From contig NZ_CP015600.1 in NCBI RefSeq assembly GCF_001647715.1, positions 1,178,001 through 1,242,000 on the forward strand: a DNA stretch of 64,000 nucleotides, in the 5' to 3' direction. How positions within the stretch are numbered: position 1 is the first letter of the stretch; every line of letters starts with the position of its first letter. Source of the stretch: Pseudomonas antarctica (GTDB taxonomy: Bacteria; Pseudomonadota; Gammaproteobacteria; Pseudomonadales; Pseudomonadaceae). Both the position numbers and the translations under genes were made by a program. Positions 15,651-24,833 of the stretch are shown piece after piece. The notes below the pieces were generated by a model, which worked only from the letters and a program-made list of their open reading frames with translations, was not told the origin of the DNA and did no database searches.

Positions 15651-15926
15651 GTGACTGATCTTCCTGAACCCAAACCCTGGTTCGTCTACCTGGTGCGCGC
15701 CGCCAACGGCTCGCTGTATTGCGGCATCAGCAACGACCCGGTGCGCCGTTTTGCTTCTCATCAGAGCGGCAAGGGCGCGCGGTTCTTTTTGTCCAGCCCG
15801 GCGGTTGCGCTGGTGTACACCGAGCAATGTGCGAGCAAGGGCGAGGCGTTGCGCCAGGAACGGCTGATCAAAAAATTGAAGAAAAGCGCCAAGGAGTGCC
15901 TGGCGGCGAGCGGCTCATTGATTTGA
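15651..15926 (+). CDS. GIY-YIG domain protein, YhbQ/UPF0213 family
   Basis: A 91-aa single-domain protein. The GIY-YIG core appears as [20 protein letters not shown], followed by the conserved arginine in [17 protein letters not shown] and the glutamate-containing helix [14 protein letters not shown]. Small GIY-YIG proteins of this type (E. coli YhbQ) are predicted nucleases. The GTG at 15651 directly precedes the domain; a TTG at 15636 is also possible. Confidence 0.85.
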   Translation: MTDLPEPKPWFVYLVRAANGSLYCGISNDPVRRFASHQSGKGARFFLSSPAVALVYTEQCASKGEALRQERLIKKLKKSAKECLAASGSLI

Positions 15927-16001
15927 CTGATGGGTTCCCATCGCCCCCGCGCGTGTTTTTGCAGGCTAAGCTAGTGGCTCACTTATTGGGCGGAGCCTGG
16001 C

Positions 16002-16937
16002 ATGTCTGAGTTGATCCTTCACCACTACCCGCAATCACCCTTCGCTGAAAAAGCCCGGCTGATGCTTGGGTTAAAGGGCTTGTCCTGGCACTCCGTACGC
16101 ATCTCGCCAGTGATGCCTAAACCCGACTTGACGGCCCTGACCGGCGGCTATCGCAAGACGCCCGTGCTGCAAGTCGGCGCCGATATCTACTGTGACACTG
16201 CCTTGATCGCCCGCCGCCTGGAACAGGAAAAAGCCGCCCCGGCGCTGTTTCCCCAAGGCCTGGAACTGGTCACCCAAGGGTTTGCCGCCTGGGCGGACTC
16301 CGTGGTGTTTTCCCATGCCGTGGCGCTGGTGTTCCAGCCGGAATCCCTGGCCGTGAAATTTGCCAACGTACCCGCGCAAATGCTTCAGGTGCTGGTGGCC
16401 GACCGCAGCAAGTTGTTCAGCGGCGGCTCCGCAGCCCGCTTGCAGTTGGACCAGGCCAGGCATCAATGGCCGGCGATCATCAGCCGCATCGATCAGCAAT
16501 TGCAGCACCAGGCTGGGGATTTCCTGTTCGGTGAACCGTCGATTGCCGACGTTGCCCTGGCCCATCCGCTGTGGTTCCTCAAAGGCTCTTCGGTGACGGC
16601 GCCGTTGGTGGATGCGTATCCGGCCGTTGCCGCCTGGCTGGACCGGGTGCTGGGCTTTGGCCATGGCACCGCCAGTGAGATGACTGCCGAACGCGCCCTG
16701 GAAGTGGCGCGCAACGCCACGCCTGCCGTCTTGCCTGACGAACGGTTCGAGGACTTGAACGGCTTCAAGCCCGGGCAACAGGTGACTATTTCGGCCACCG
16801 ACTACGGCACCGATCCGGTGGCCGGAGAGCTACTGTTTGCCGGGCGTGAAGAGCTGATCCTGCGTCGTACCGACGAGCGCGCGGGCACCGTGCACGTGCA
16901 TTTCCCGCGCCTGGGTTTTCGCATTCAAGCGCAATAA
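16002..16937 (+). CDS. Glutathione S-transferase-like protein
   Basis: A 311-aa cytosolic protein. Residues 1-80 form a thioredoxin-like GST N-domain (LILHHYPQSPFAEKARLMLG, with GGYRKTPVLQVGADIYCDT matching the cis-Pro and glutathione-binding region). A helical C-domain follows, then an extra C-terminal segment of about 70 residues (PDERFEDLNGFKPGQQVTISATDYG ...) beyond normal GST length. The substrate is unknown. Confidence 0.82.
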   Translation: MSELILHHYPQSPFAEKARLMLGLKGLSWHSVRISPVMPKPDLTALTGGYRKTPVLQVGADIYCDTALIARRLEQEKAAPALFPQGLELVTQGFAAWADSVVFSHAVALVFQPESLAVKFANVPAQMLQVLVADRSKLFSGGSAARLQLDQARHQWPAIISRIDQQLQHQAGDFLFGEPSIADVALAHPLWFLKGSSVTAPLVDAYPAVAAWLDRVLGFGHGTASEMTAERALEVARNATPAVLPDERFEDLNGFKPGQQVTISATDYGTDPVAGELLFAGREELILRRTDERAGTVHVHFPRLGFRIQAQ

Positions 16938-16999
16938 GTAAAAATATTTGCAAACAAAGGTGAGGTAAATCCACCGCTCAACCGTGTAGTGCTTGAAAC

Positions 17000-17014
17000 T
17001 GCGATTAATTCGCA
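17000..17014. promoter_or_regulatory. Candidate Fur box upstream of TonB receptor
   Basis: The palindrome TGCGA-TTAAT-TCGCA lies 33 bp before the receptor start and matches 9 of 14 fixed positions of the 7-1-7 Fur consensus. Iron repression would be expected for a siderophore receptor. The match is moderate. Confidence 0.4.
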
Positions 17015-17046
17015 TTAACAGCGTTTTCTACACGGGTTCTCACAGC

Positions 17047-19467
17047 ATGAAGTCGACGGCGGGCGGTTGGGTAAAACAGTGGCTGGGAGCCTCGGTATTG
17101 ACGGTGTCGGGGCTGGCGTTGCTGCCCCTGGCCGTGGCGCAGGCGCAGGAACAGCAAAGCGCCCAGTTCAACTTTGCGCTGGCAGCCAAACCGCTGCCCC
17201 AGGCCCTGAGCGAGTTCAGCCGGGTGACCGGCATCAGTGTGATCTACACCGACGAAGCGCCCTACGGCCTCAGCGCCCCGGCGGTCAGCGGGCAGATGAG
17301 CGCGACCCAGGCCCTGCAACGCCTGCTCGGTCATTCAGGCTTTACCTTCCGCCAGATCGACGCCCGCACCCTGGCCCTCGAGCCCGCGCCCACTGACGGC
17401 GCGGTCAACCTCGGCGCCACCACCATCAGCGGCGCCAGCCCGGCCCAGGACAGCACCAGCTACCAGCCACCGCCCACCAGCTCAGTGATGCGTTCCCATG
17501 GCCTGCTGTTGGAAACCCCGCAAACCGTCAACGTGGTGCCTGCCCAAGTGCTGCGCGACCAGACCCCGCGCAACCTCGATGACGCCCTCGCCAATATCAG
17601 CGGCATCACCCAGGCCAACACCTTGGCCAGCACCCAGGACGCGGTGATGCTGCGCGGTTTCGGCGACAACCGTAACGGCTCGATCATGCAGGACGGCATG
17701 CCGGTAGTGCAGGGCCGCGCGTTGAACGCCACCGCCGAGCGCGTTGAAGTGCTCAAGGGCCCGTCGTCGCTGCTGTACGGCATCCAGGACCCGGGCGGCG
17801 TGGTGAATATCGTCAGCAAAAAGCCCGAGTTGGTGCAATCCACCTCCCTGACCGCGCGTGGCTCGACGTTCGGCAACGGCAAAAACGGCAGCGGCGGCAG
17901 CCTCGACACCACCGGGCCCATCGGTGACAGCGGCCTGGCCTATCGCTTGATCGTCGACCATGAAGACGAAGATTACTGGCGCAATTTCGGTACCCACCGC
18001 GAGACGTTGGTGGCGCCGTCCCTGGCCTGGTACGGCGACACAACGAAGGTGGTCTTCGCCTATGAACACCGCGAATTCCTCTCGCCGTTCGACCGTGGCA
18101 CCGCCATCGACCCCAAGACCAACCATCCGCTGAACATCCCCACGACGCGTCGCCTGGACGAGCCGTTCAATAATATGGAAGGCCGCTCCGACCTGTACCG
18201 CCTGGAAGTCGACCACGATTTGAACGACGACTGGAAAGCGCACTTCGGCTACAGCTGGAACCGCGAAACCTATGACGCCAGCCAAGTGCGCATTGTGTCG
18301 GTCAACCCTAACGGCACGCTGACCCGCAGCATGGACGGCACGCGGGGCGCGTTGACCACCGATCGTTTCGCCACGATGAGCCTGGAAGGCAAGGTGAACG
18401 TCGGTGGAATGCAGCATGACCTGGTGTTCGGCCTGGACGATGAGTACCGCAAGATCTATCGCGCCGACCTGATTCGCCAGGCGCAACGCAGCGCCTTCAA
18501 CTACCTCAATCCGGTCTACGGCAAAGATGTGGAAGGCACCACCGTCAGCGCCAAGGACAGCGCCCAGACCGACCTGCTGCGCAGCGACTCGCTGTTCTTC
18601 CAGGACGCCATTCACCTGACTGACCAATGGATCCTGGTAGGCGGTGTGCGCTATCAGATGTACGACCAGTACGCCGGCAAGGGCGTGCCGTTTACGGCCA
18701 ATACCAACGGCAATGGCCAGGCCTGGGTGCCGCGTGCCGGCCTGGTGTACCGTTACACGGATGAGTTGTCGTTCTATGGCAGCTACACTGAGTCGTTCAA
18801 ACCCAACTCCACCATCGCCGCCTTGGCCGATGGCAGCACCTTGACCGGCGACCTCACGCCTGAGGAATCCAAGTCCTGGGAGCTGGGGGCCAAGCTCGAC
18901 ATCCCTGGGCGTATTACCGCCAGCGCAGCGTTGTTCAATATCGACAAACGCAACGTGCTGGTGTCGGTGGGTTCCGGCGCGAACACGGTCTACAGCATTG
19001 CCGGCCAAGTGAGATCGCGTGGCCTGGAGTTGGACGCCAGCGGCCAGTTGACCGACCAGTGGAGCGTGATCGGCAGCTATGCCTACACCGACGCCTTGGA
19101 CACCAAGGACAAAGACCCGACCCTTGAGGGCAACCGCCTGCAAAACGTGGCCAAGCACACAGGCTCACTCTCGGCGGTCTACGACTTCGGCAATATTTTC
19201 GGTGGCGATCAACTGCGGGTGGGCGCAGGTGCGCGTTATGTCGGTGAGCGCGCTGGCGATGCCGCCAACGATTTCAACCTGCCTGGCTACACCGTCGCGG
19301 ATGCGTTTGCCACCTACGACACCAAAATCGAAGGGCAGAAGGTCAAGTTCCAGCTCAATGTGAAGAACCTGTTCGACCGCACGTACTACGCATCGGCCGC
19401 GAGCCGGGTGTTTGTCTCGCTGGGCGATGCGCGGCAGGTGTCGGTGTCCAGTACCCTCCAGTTTTAA
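17047..19467 (+). CDS. TonB-dependent siderophore receptor with STN domain
   Basis: An 806-aa outer-membrane receptor. The signal peptide ends near AQAQEQQS. An STN (secretin/TonB short N-terminal) domain follows (FNFALAAKPLPQALSEFSRVTGISVIY ... ALQRLLGHSGFTFR). Then come a plug domain (QTVNVVPAQVLRDQTPRNLDDAL; VEVLKGPSSLLYGIQDPGG) and a 22-strand-type barrel ending in F (SVSSTLQF). The ligand is probably a ferric hydroxamate-type siderophore, but that is not decidable here. An STN domain usually signals to a FecR, yet no FecIR pair adjoins this gene. I chose the ATG at 17047 in front of the signal peptide. Confidence 0.92.
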   Translation: MKSTAGGWVKQWLGASVLTVSGLALLPLAVAQAQEQQSAQFNFALAAKPLPQALSEFSRVTGISVIYTDEAPYGLSAPAVSGQMSATQALQRLLGHSGFTFRQIDARTLALEPAPTDGAVNLGATTISGASPAQDSTSYQPPPTSSVMRSHGLLLETPQTVNVVPAQVLRDQTPRNLDDALANISGITQANTLASTQDAVMLRGFGDNRNGSIMQDGMPVVQGRALNATAERVEVLKGPSSLLYGIQDPGGVVNIVSKKPELVQSTSLTARGSTFGNGKNGSGGSLDTTGPIGDSGLAYRLIVDHEDEDYWRNFGTHRETLVAPSLAWYGDTTKVVFAYEHREFLSPFDRGTAIDPKTNHPLNIPTTRRLDEPFNNMEGRSDLYRLEVDHDLNDDWKAHFGYSWNRETYDASQVRIVSVNPNGTLTRSMDGTRGALTTDRFATMSLEGKVNVGGMQHDLVFGLDDEYRKIYRADLIRQAQRSAFNYLNPVYGKDVEGTTVSAKDSAQTDLLRSDSLFFQDAIHLTDQWILVGGVRYQMYDQYAGKGVPFTANTNGNGQAWVPRAGLVYRYTDELSFYGSYTESFKPNSTIAALADGSTLTGDLTPEESKSWELGAKLDIPGRITASAALFNIDKRNVLVSVGSGANTVYSIAGQVRSRGLELDASGQLTDQWSVIGSYAYTDALDTKDKDPTLEGNRLQNVAKHTGSLSAVYDFGNIFGGDQLRVGAGARYVGERAGDAANDFNLPGYTVADAFATYDTKIEGQKVKFQLNVKNLFDRTYYASAASRVFVSLGDARQVSVSSTLQF

Positions 19468-19888
19468 TCGGTCAAGCGGGCTTCACAGAGTGAGCGGGGC
19501 GGTTGTGGCGAGCGGGCTTGCCCCAATGCCGTTCAGTCAAGCGAACGCAATGCTAAAAGCAGCGAAGATCAAATGTGGGAGCGGGCTTGCCCGCGAAGAT
19601 GTCGGCCCAGCAAACATTGATGTTGACTGCCCCACCGCTTTCGCGGGCAAGTCGAATCGTCGCACCGCCGCTCCCACAGGGGATCTGCGCTTAACTGAAC
19701 GGCATTAGGGCTTGCCCCGCGTTGGGCTGCGTAGCAGCGCCAAAACCAAGCGCTGCGGTGGGCCTGGAAACCGTGGAGGTCTTACAAGGGGCCGCTTTGC
19801 GCCCCAACGCGAGGCAAGCCCGCTCGCCACAAAGTTAAGGAGCTGGTAGCGTTGCCGCCACTGAAGACTTTGCGGGAAAACGGTACTG
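19468..19888. other. Gene-free stretch filled with nested REP palindromes
   Basis: About 420 bp between the receptor and dacB. It holds no credible gene and is almost entirely occupied by the REP complex described at 19505-19831. The dacB promoter must lie at the right end or within the repeats. Confidence 0.6.
19505..19831. repeat. Nested REP/BIME complex
   Basis: An outer pair, GTGGCGAGCGGGCTTGCCCC (19505) and its near-inverse GAGGCAAGCCCGCTCGCCAC (19811), encloses a second pair, AATGCCGTTCAGT (19525) and ACTGAACGGCATT (19694). That pair encloses a complete BIME (19574-19681: GTGGGAGCGGGCTTGCCCGC ... GCCGCTCCCAC). A further inverted pair lies at 19708 and 19803. The order suggests one REP element inserted into another. 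Confidence 0.75.
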
Positions 19889-21346
19889 ATGCAGTTGGGC
19901 AGATGGATACACACCAGCGCGATGCTGGTCGGCTTGAGTATTTTGCTGGGCGGCTGTGCGAGTGTCTCGCCGACGTCCACCCCGGCGACCCTGAATCAAC
20001 TGCTGGCCGACCCGGCGCTGCACGGCGCCACGGTTTCGCTGATGGTGCGTGACGCCCGCAGCGGCACCACGCTCTACGAGCACAACCCACGCACACGGCT
20101 GGTGCCGGCCTCCAACCTCAAGCTGTTGACCACCGCTGCTGCCATGGACGTGCTGGGGCCGCAATACCGCTTCGCGACGCAACTGCTGAGCAATGGCATA
20201 CGCCAGGGCGATCGCCTGACCGGCAACTTGTACCTGCGTGGCCTGGGCGACCCGACCATTCAGTTCGCCGACTACCAGGCTCTTGCGGCGCAATTGGCCA
20301 GCCAGGGCGTGCGCCAGGTGCAGGGCGACCTGGTGTTCGACGACACCTGGTTTGACGCCGAGCGGCTGGGTGTCGATTGGTCCCACGATGACGAAACCAC
20401 CTACTACGGCGCGCAGATTTCGGCGCTGACCGTGTCACCTAACGCAGATTTTGATGCGGGCAGCGTACTGGTCACGGCCAAAGCGCCAGCGCGTGTGGGC
20501 CAGCCGGTGAATGTCGATATCTTCCCGCCGACCGACTACCTGCAATTGAGCAACCGCGCCGTCAGCGGGCCAGGCAACACCTATGGCATCAACCGCCGCC
20601 ATGGCACCAATCTGCTGCAGCTCAGTGGCGCCGTAGCACCGGGGCGGCAAAGCGAACAATTGGTCAGTGTGTGGGAGCCGACGCAACTGGTGGCCAATCT
20701 GTTTGAACAGGCGTTGGCGCAGCAGGGCATTACGGTGCTGGGACGTCGAGTGATGGGCGGCGCCAGCCCGGCCACGGCGACGGTGCTGGCCGAGCACCAG
20801 TCGGCGCCGTTGCAGGAACTGATCACGCCGCTGCTCAAACTCTCGAACAACAACATGTCCGAAGCCCTGCTCAAGGCCATGGGCCGCAAGACGGCTAATA
20901 GCGGCACGGCGGCGGCGGGTGTGGTGGCGGTGGCCGGGTTTCTCAAGCGCCAGGGGCTGGACACGGCAACGCTGAGCCAGGTCGACGGTTCCGGCCTGTC
21001 ACGGCGTAACCTGGTGTCGTCGCAAAATCTCACCGACCTGCTGCTGGCTGCGAGCAAACAGCCGTGGTTCAGCGCCTGGTACAACGCGCTGCCGATTGCC
21101 GGCAACACCGACCGCATGAGCGGTGGCAGCCTGAGTTATCGCTTGCGCGGCACAGCGGCTGAAAACAACCTGCACGCCAAGACCGGCTCCATGGGCGGCG
21201 TGTCGTCGTTGAGCGGTTACATCACCGATGCTCACGGGCGCCAGTTGGTGTTCTCGATGCTGACCAATAACTACGTGGTGGCCGGCGCGCAGGTGAAGGG
21301 CCTGGAGAACCGCGTGGCGGTGGCCCTGTCACGTTGGGACGATTGA
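19889..21346 (+). CDS. dacB: D-alanyl-D-alanine carboxypeptidase/endopeptidase, PBP4 type
   Basis: A class C penicillin-binding protein that trims peptidoglycan peptide stems in the periplasm. 485 aa. The lipobox LLGGC (C23) predicts a lipoprotein. The catalytic SxxK is PASNLK (S75, K78), the SxN motif is within KLSNNNMSEAL, and the KTG motif is AKTGSMGG. All active-site motifs are present. Its stop is separated by one base from the convergent stop of hmgR. Confidence 0.92.
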   Translation: MQLGRWIHTSAMLVGLSILLGGCASVSPTSTPATLNQLLADPALHGATVSLMVRDARSGTTLYEHNPRTRLVPASNLKLLTTAAAMDVLGPQYRFATQLLSNGIRQGDRLTGNLYLRGLGDPTIQFADYQALAAQLASQGVRQVQGDLVFDDTWFDAERLGVDWSHDDETTYYGAQISALTVSPNADFDAGSVLVTAKAPARVGQPVNVDIFPPTDYLQLSNRAVSGPGNTYGINRRHGTNLLQLSGAVAPGRQSEQLVSVWEPTQLVANLFEQALAQQGITVLGRRVMGGASPATATVLAEHQSAPLQELITPLLKLSNNNMSEALLKAMGRKTANSGTAAAGVVAVAGFLKRQGLDTATLSQVDGSGLSRRNLVSSQNLTDLLLAASKQPWFSAWYNALPIAGNTDRMSGGSLSYRLRGTAAENNLHAKTGSMGGVSSLSGYITDAHGRQLVFSMLTNNYVVAGAQVKGLENRVAVALSRWDD

Positions 21347-21347
21347 T

Positions 21348-22127
21348 TCAGGGCTGATAGCCCATCCGCCAACTCACGGCCCGGGTCGCGGCCAGCAAGC
21401 GCTGCGCCGCCGGGCCATCTTCATCGGCGTGGAACAGCGAGGTGGGGCCGACCACGGTCATCACCGCCGCCACGTGCCCGATTGCGTTGAACACCGGCGC
21501 CGACAATGCATCGACGCCGGGCATCAGCAAGCCATGCACAAAGTGCAGGCCACGGCTGCGGATCTGTTCACACGCGCTGGCGTAGGCCTGATCATCCGCC
21601 AGGGCATGGGCGATACCGGCCTGGATCTCACGCTCGCGCAATTCGACGGTCTCCCGCGAGGGTAAATAAGCGCTGAACACCAACCCGGTGGACGAGCTGA
21701 GCAGCGGCAAGACCGAACCCAACTGCGTCACCACCGTGATAGCGCGCACCGCCGGCTCGATGTGCACCACGGTCGCGCCCTGGTTGCCCCACACCGCCAA
21801 AAAGCAGGTCTCATTCAGTTCATCGCGCAGCTCCGCCAGGGGCAGGGCGCCGACTTTCAACACATCCATGCTGCCCAGCGCCGCCAGGCCCACGCGCAAG
21901 GCTTCACGGCCCAGGCCATAGTGGTTGGTGGCGGTGTTCTGTTCGGCAAACCCCGAGGCGATCAGTGCCTGCAAATAGCGATGGACCTTGCTCGCCGGCA
22001 TCTGCACGTGTTCGGCCAGGCGCGACAGCGAGGTGGCCGGGGACAGTTCGGCGAGGGCCTTGAGGATATCGGTGCCCACTTCGGCCGAGCGGACTTTCTG
22101 TTTACCGGTGTCGCGGGGCTTTTCCAT
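21348..22127 (-). CDS. hmgR: IclR-family regulator, probable HmgR
   Basis: A 259-aa regulator with an N-terminal winged helix (VGTDILKALAELSPATSLSRLAEHVQMPASKVHRYLQAL) and a C-terminal IclR effector domain. It is transcribed divergently from hmgA. In P. putida, the IclR protein HmgR represses hmgABC and releases it on homogentisate. The synteny makes this the orthologue. I chose the ATG at 22127 (MEKPRDTG) over the upstream in-frame start at 22190, which would run into the operator. Confidence 0.87.
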   Translation of the reverse strand: MEKPRDTGKQKVRSAEVGTDILKALAELSPATSLSRLAEHVQMPASKVHRYLQALIASGFAEQNTATNHYGLGREALRVGLAALGSMDVLKVGALPLAELRDELNETCFLAVWGNQGATVVHIEPAVRAITVVTQLGSVLPLLSSSTGLVFSAYLPSRETVELREREIQAGIAHALADDQAYASACEQIRSRGLHFVHGLLMPGVDALSAPVFNAIGHVAAVMTVVGPTSLFHADEDGPAAQRLLAATRAVSWRMGYQP

Positions 22128-22191
22128 GGGGGAGCGAGAATCCGAGAGATGAATGGGCGTCTTTATAGCTTGACGGTCGATAGTGATCAAA

Positions 22192-22206
22192 TTACGTTAT
22201 GCGTAA
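22192..22206. promoter_or_regulatory. Candidate HmgR operator
   Basis: TTACG and CGTAA form a perfect inverted repeat around TTATG, 41 bp upstream of hmgA in the hmgR-hmgA gap; a further GATTACG half-site follows at about 22210. A palindrome of this size in this gap fits the IclR-type repressor. The site itself is unproven. Confidence 0.5.
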
Positions 22207-22247
22207 CTGGATTACGATAAAAACAACTTCCGTACTGAGGATGATCC

Positions 22248-23531
22248 ATGAACCTCGAATACCTGTCGGGCTTCGGCAATGAATTCGCTAGCGAAGCCCT
22301 GCCCGGCGCGCTGCCCGTCGGCCAGAATTCCCCGCAAAAAGCGCCCTATGGCCTGTACACCGAACTGTTTTCCGGTACCGCCTTCACCATGGTGCGCAGC
22401 GAAGCCCGGCGCACGTGGCTGTACCGCATACAGCCATCGGCCAATCACCCGGCTTTCGTGAAGCTCGAACGGCAGCTGGCTGGTGGGCCGTTGGGCGCCG
22501 TGACGCCGAATCGCCTGCGTTGGAACCCGTTGGATATGCCCGGCGAGCCGACGGACTTTATCGACGGGCTCGTAGGCATGGCGGCCAACTCAGGGTCTGC
22601 AAACCCCTCTGGCATCAGCATCTATAACTACCGCGCCAACCGTTCCATGGAACGAGTGTTCTTCAACGCCGACGGCGAACTGTTGATCGTCCCCGAGCAG
22701 GGCCGGCTGCGCATCGCCACCGAGTTGGGCGTGCTGGACCTCGAGCCGCTGGAAATCGTCGTGCTTCCGCGCGGCCTTAAATTCCGTGTCGAACTGCTGG
22801 ACGCCCAAGCGCGCGGCTACGTCGCCGAAAACCACGGCGCGCCGCTGCGCCTGCCGGACCTGGGGCCTATCGGCAGCAACGGCCTGGCCAACCCGCGTGA
22901 TTTCCTGACGCCGGTCGCGCACTACGAAGACCTCAAAAAACCGACCACGCTGGTACAGAAGTTCCTCGGCGAGTTGTGGGCCTGTGAGCTGGACCATTCG
23001 CCCCTGAACGTGGTCGCCTGGCACGGCAATAACGTGCCGTACAAATACGACCTGCGCCGCTTCAATACCATTGGCACCGTCAGTTTCGATCACCCGGACC
23101 CGTCGATCTTCACCGTGTTGACCTCGCCCACCAGCGTACATGGCCTGGCCAACCTCGACTTCGTGATTTTCCCGCCGCGCTGGATGGTGGCCGAGAACAC
23201 CTTCCGGCCGCCGTGGTTCCACCGCAACCTGATGAACGAATACATGGGCCTGATCCAGGGCGCCTACGACGCCAAGGCCGAAGGCTTCCTGCCCGGTGGT
23301 GCGTCGCTGCACAGTTGCATGAGTGCCCATGGTCCGGACGGCGAGACGTGCACCAAGGCCATCAATGTGGAACTGGCGCCGCACAAGATTGATAACACCA
23401 TGGCCTTCATGTTCGAGACCAGCCAAGTGCTGCGCCCCACACAGTTCGCCCTGGAATGCCCGCAACTGCAAAACACTTACGACGCGTGCTGGGCCTCGCT
23501 GCCCGCCACCTTCAACCCGAACCGGAGATAA
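22248..23531 (+). CDS. hmgA: Homogentisate 1,2-dioxygenase
   Basis: A cytosolic non-haem iron enzyme opening the ring of homogentisate to maleylacetoacetate, the central step of tyrosine/phenylalanine catabolism. 427 aa, normal length. The N-terminus [22 protein letters not shown] is family-diagnostic. The iron-site region is present ([15 protein letters not shown] with its H and E ligands, and [12 protein letters not shown]). GAGG lies eight bases before the ATG. First gene of the hmgABC operon, 3 bp before hmgB. Confidence 0.96.
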   Translation: MNLEYLSGFGNEFASEALPGALPVGQNSPQKAPYGLYTELFSGTAFTMVRSEARRTWLYRIQPSANHPAFVKLERQLAGGPLGAVTPNRLRWNPLDMPGEPTDFIDGLVGMAANSGSANPSGISIYNYRANRSMERVFFNADGELLIVPEQGRLRIATELGVLDLEPLEIVVLPRGLKFRVELLDAQARGYVAENHGAPLRLPDLGPIGSNGLANPRDFLTPVAHYEDLKKPTTLVQKFLGELWACELDHSPLNVVAWHGNNVPYKYDLRRFNTIGTVSFDHPDPSIFTVLTSPTSVHGLANLDFVIFPPRWMVAENTFRPPWFHRNLMNEYMGLIQGAYDAKAEGFLPGGASLHSCMSAHGPDGETCTKAINVELAPHKIDNTMAFMFETSQVLRPTQFALECPQLQNTYDACWASLPATFNPNRR

Positions 23532-23534
23532 CCC

Positions 23535-24821
23535 ATGACTCAACCAACGCTAACCCGCAGCTGGGTGGACTCCGCCAACGGTCACCGTGATTTCCCGTTG
23601 CAGAACCTGCCGTTGGGCGTGTTCAGCATCAACGGCTCGGCACCGCGCAGCGGCGTGGCAATTGGCGACGCGATCCTCGACCTGCATGCCGCGCTGGACG
23701 AATTTGACGGTGAAGCCCGTCGCGCAGTTGAAGCGACGGTAGGTGGCCAGTTGAACGCCTTTTTCGAGCTGGGCCGTGGCCCGCGCGTGGCCTTGCGCGA
23801 GCGGCTGCTGGAGCTGCTCGCCGAAGGCAGCAAGCTGCAAACCCGTGAAGCGCAGGTGCTGCACCGCGCCGCCGATTGCCAGATGCACCTGCCGGCGAAA
23901 ATCAGCGATTACACCGACTTCTATGTCGGCATTGAACACGCGCAAAACGTCGGCAAACTGTTCCGTCCCGACAACCCATTGCTGCCGAACTACAAGTACG
24001 TGCCAATCGGTTATCACGGCCGCGCCTCGACCATTCGCCCGTCGGGCACGGATGTACGCCGGCCCAAAGGCCAGACGCTGCCCGCCGGCCAGACCGAGCC
24101 AACCTTCGGCCCCTGCGCACGCCTGGATTACGAATTGGAGCTGGGCATCTGGATCGGCCAGGGCAATGCCATGGGCGACTCGATTGCGATTGGTGACGCC
24201 GCCGAGCATATCGCCGGTTTCTGCCTGCTCAACGACTGGTCGGCGCGGGATATCCAGGCTTGGGAATACCAGCCACTGGGCCCGTTCCTGTCCAAAAGCT
24301 TTATCACCAGCATCTCGCCGTGGGTGGTGACGGCCGAAGCGCTGGCGCCGTTCCGCAAAGCCCAACCGGCACGCCCCGAAGGCGATCCGCAACCGCTGCC
24401 GTACCTGCTGGACACGCGTGACCAGGCCGCGGGCGGCTTTGACATCGAACTGGAAGTGCTGCTGACCACCGCCTCGATGCGCGAGCAAAACCTGCCGGCC
24501 CATCGCCTGACGTTGAGTAACACCCAGCACATGTACTGGACCGTGGCACAAATGGTTGCACACCACAGCGTCAACGGCTGCCAGTTGCAGGCCGGTGACC
24601 TGTTCGGTTCGGGCACCTTGTCCGGCCCGCAACCGGGGCAATTCGGCAGTCTGCTGGAAATCACCGAAGGCGGCAAAAAGCCGATTGAACTGGCCTCCGG
24701 CGAGGTGCGCAAGTTCCTCGAAGACGGCGACGAAATCATCCTGCGCGCCCGGTGCAGCCGCGAAGGGTTTGCCTCCATCGGCTTCGGCGAGTGCCGTGGC
24801 ACTGTGGTCGCGGCGCGCTAA
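23535..24821 (+). CDS. hmgB: Fumarylacetoacetase
   Basis: Splits fumarylacetoacetate into fumarate and acetoacetate, the last step of homogentisate breakdown. 428 aa with an N-terminal SH3-like domain and the FAH catalytic domain: DYTDFYVGIEHAQNVG, YHGRASTIRPSGTDVRRPKGQ, and the metal-site segment DYELELGIWIGQGN. It starts 3 bp after the hmgA stop, so it is co-translated in the operon. Confidence 0.95.
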   Translation: MTQPTLTRSWVDSANGHRDFPLQNLPLGVFSINGSAPRSGVAIGDAILDLHAALDEFDGEARRAVEATVGGQLNAFFELGRGPRVALRERLLELLAEGSKLQTREAQVLHRAADCQMHLPAKISDYTDFYVGIEHAQNVGKLFRPDNPLLPNYKYVPIGYHGRASTIRPSGTDVRRPKGQTLPAGQTEPTFGPCARLDYELELGIWIGQGNAMGDSIAIGDAAEHIAGFCLLNDWSARDIQAWEYQPLGPFLSKSFITSISPWVVTAEALAPFRKAQPARPEGDPQPLPYLLDTRDQAAGGFDIELEVLLTTASMREQNLPAHRLTLSNTQHMYWTVAQMVAHHSVNGCQLQAGDLFGSGTLSGPQPGQFGSLLEITEGGKKPIELASGEVRKFLEDGDEIILRARCSREGFASIGFGECRGTVVAAR

Positions 24822-24833
24822 GAGGGCAGGGCG

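Noticed and set aside
17482..19158. 558-codon minus-strand frame inside the TonB receptor
   Set aside because: Antisense shadow of the receptor barrel; composition dominated by Val/Gly/His, no start context, no domain.
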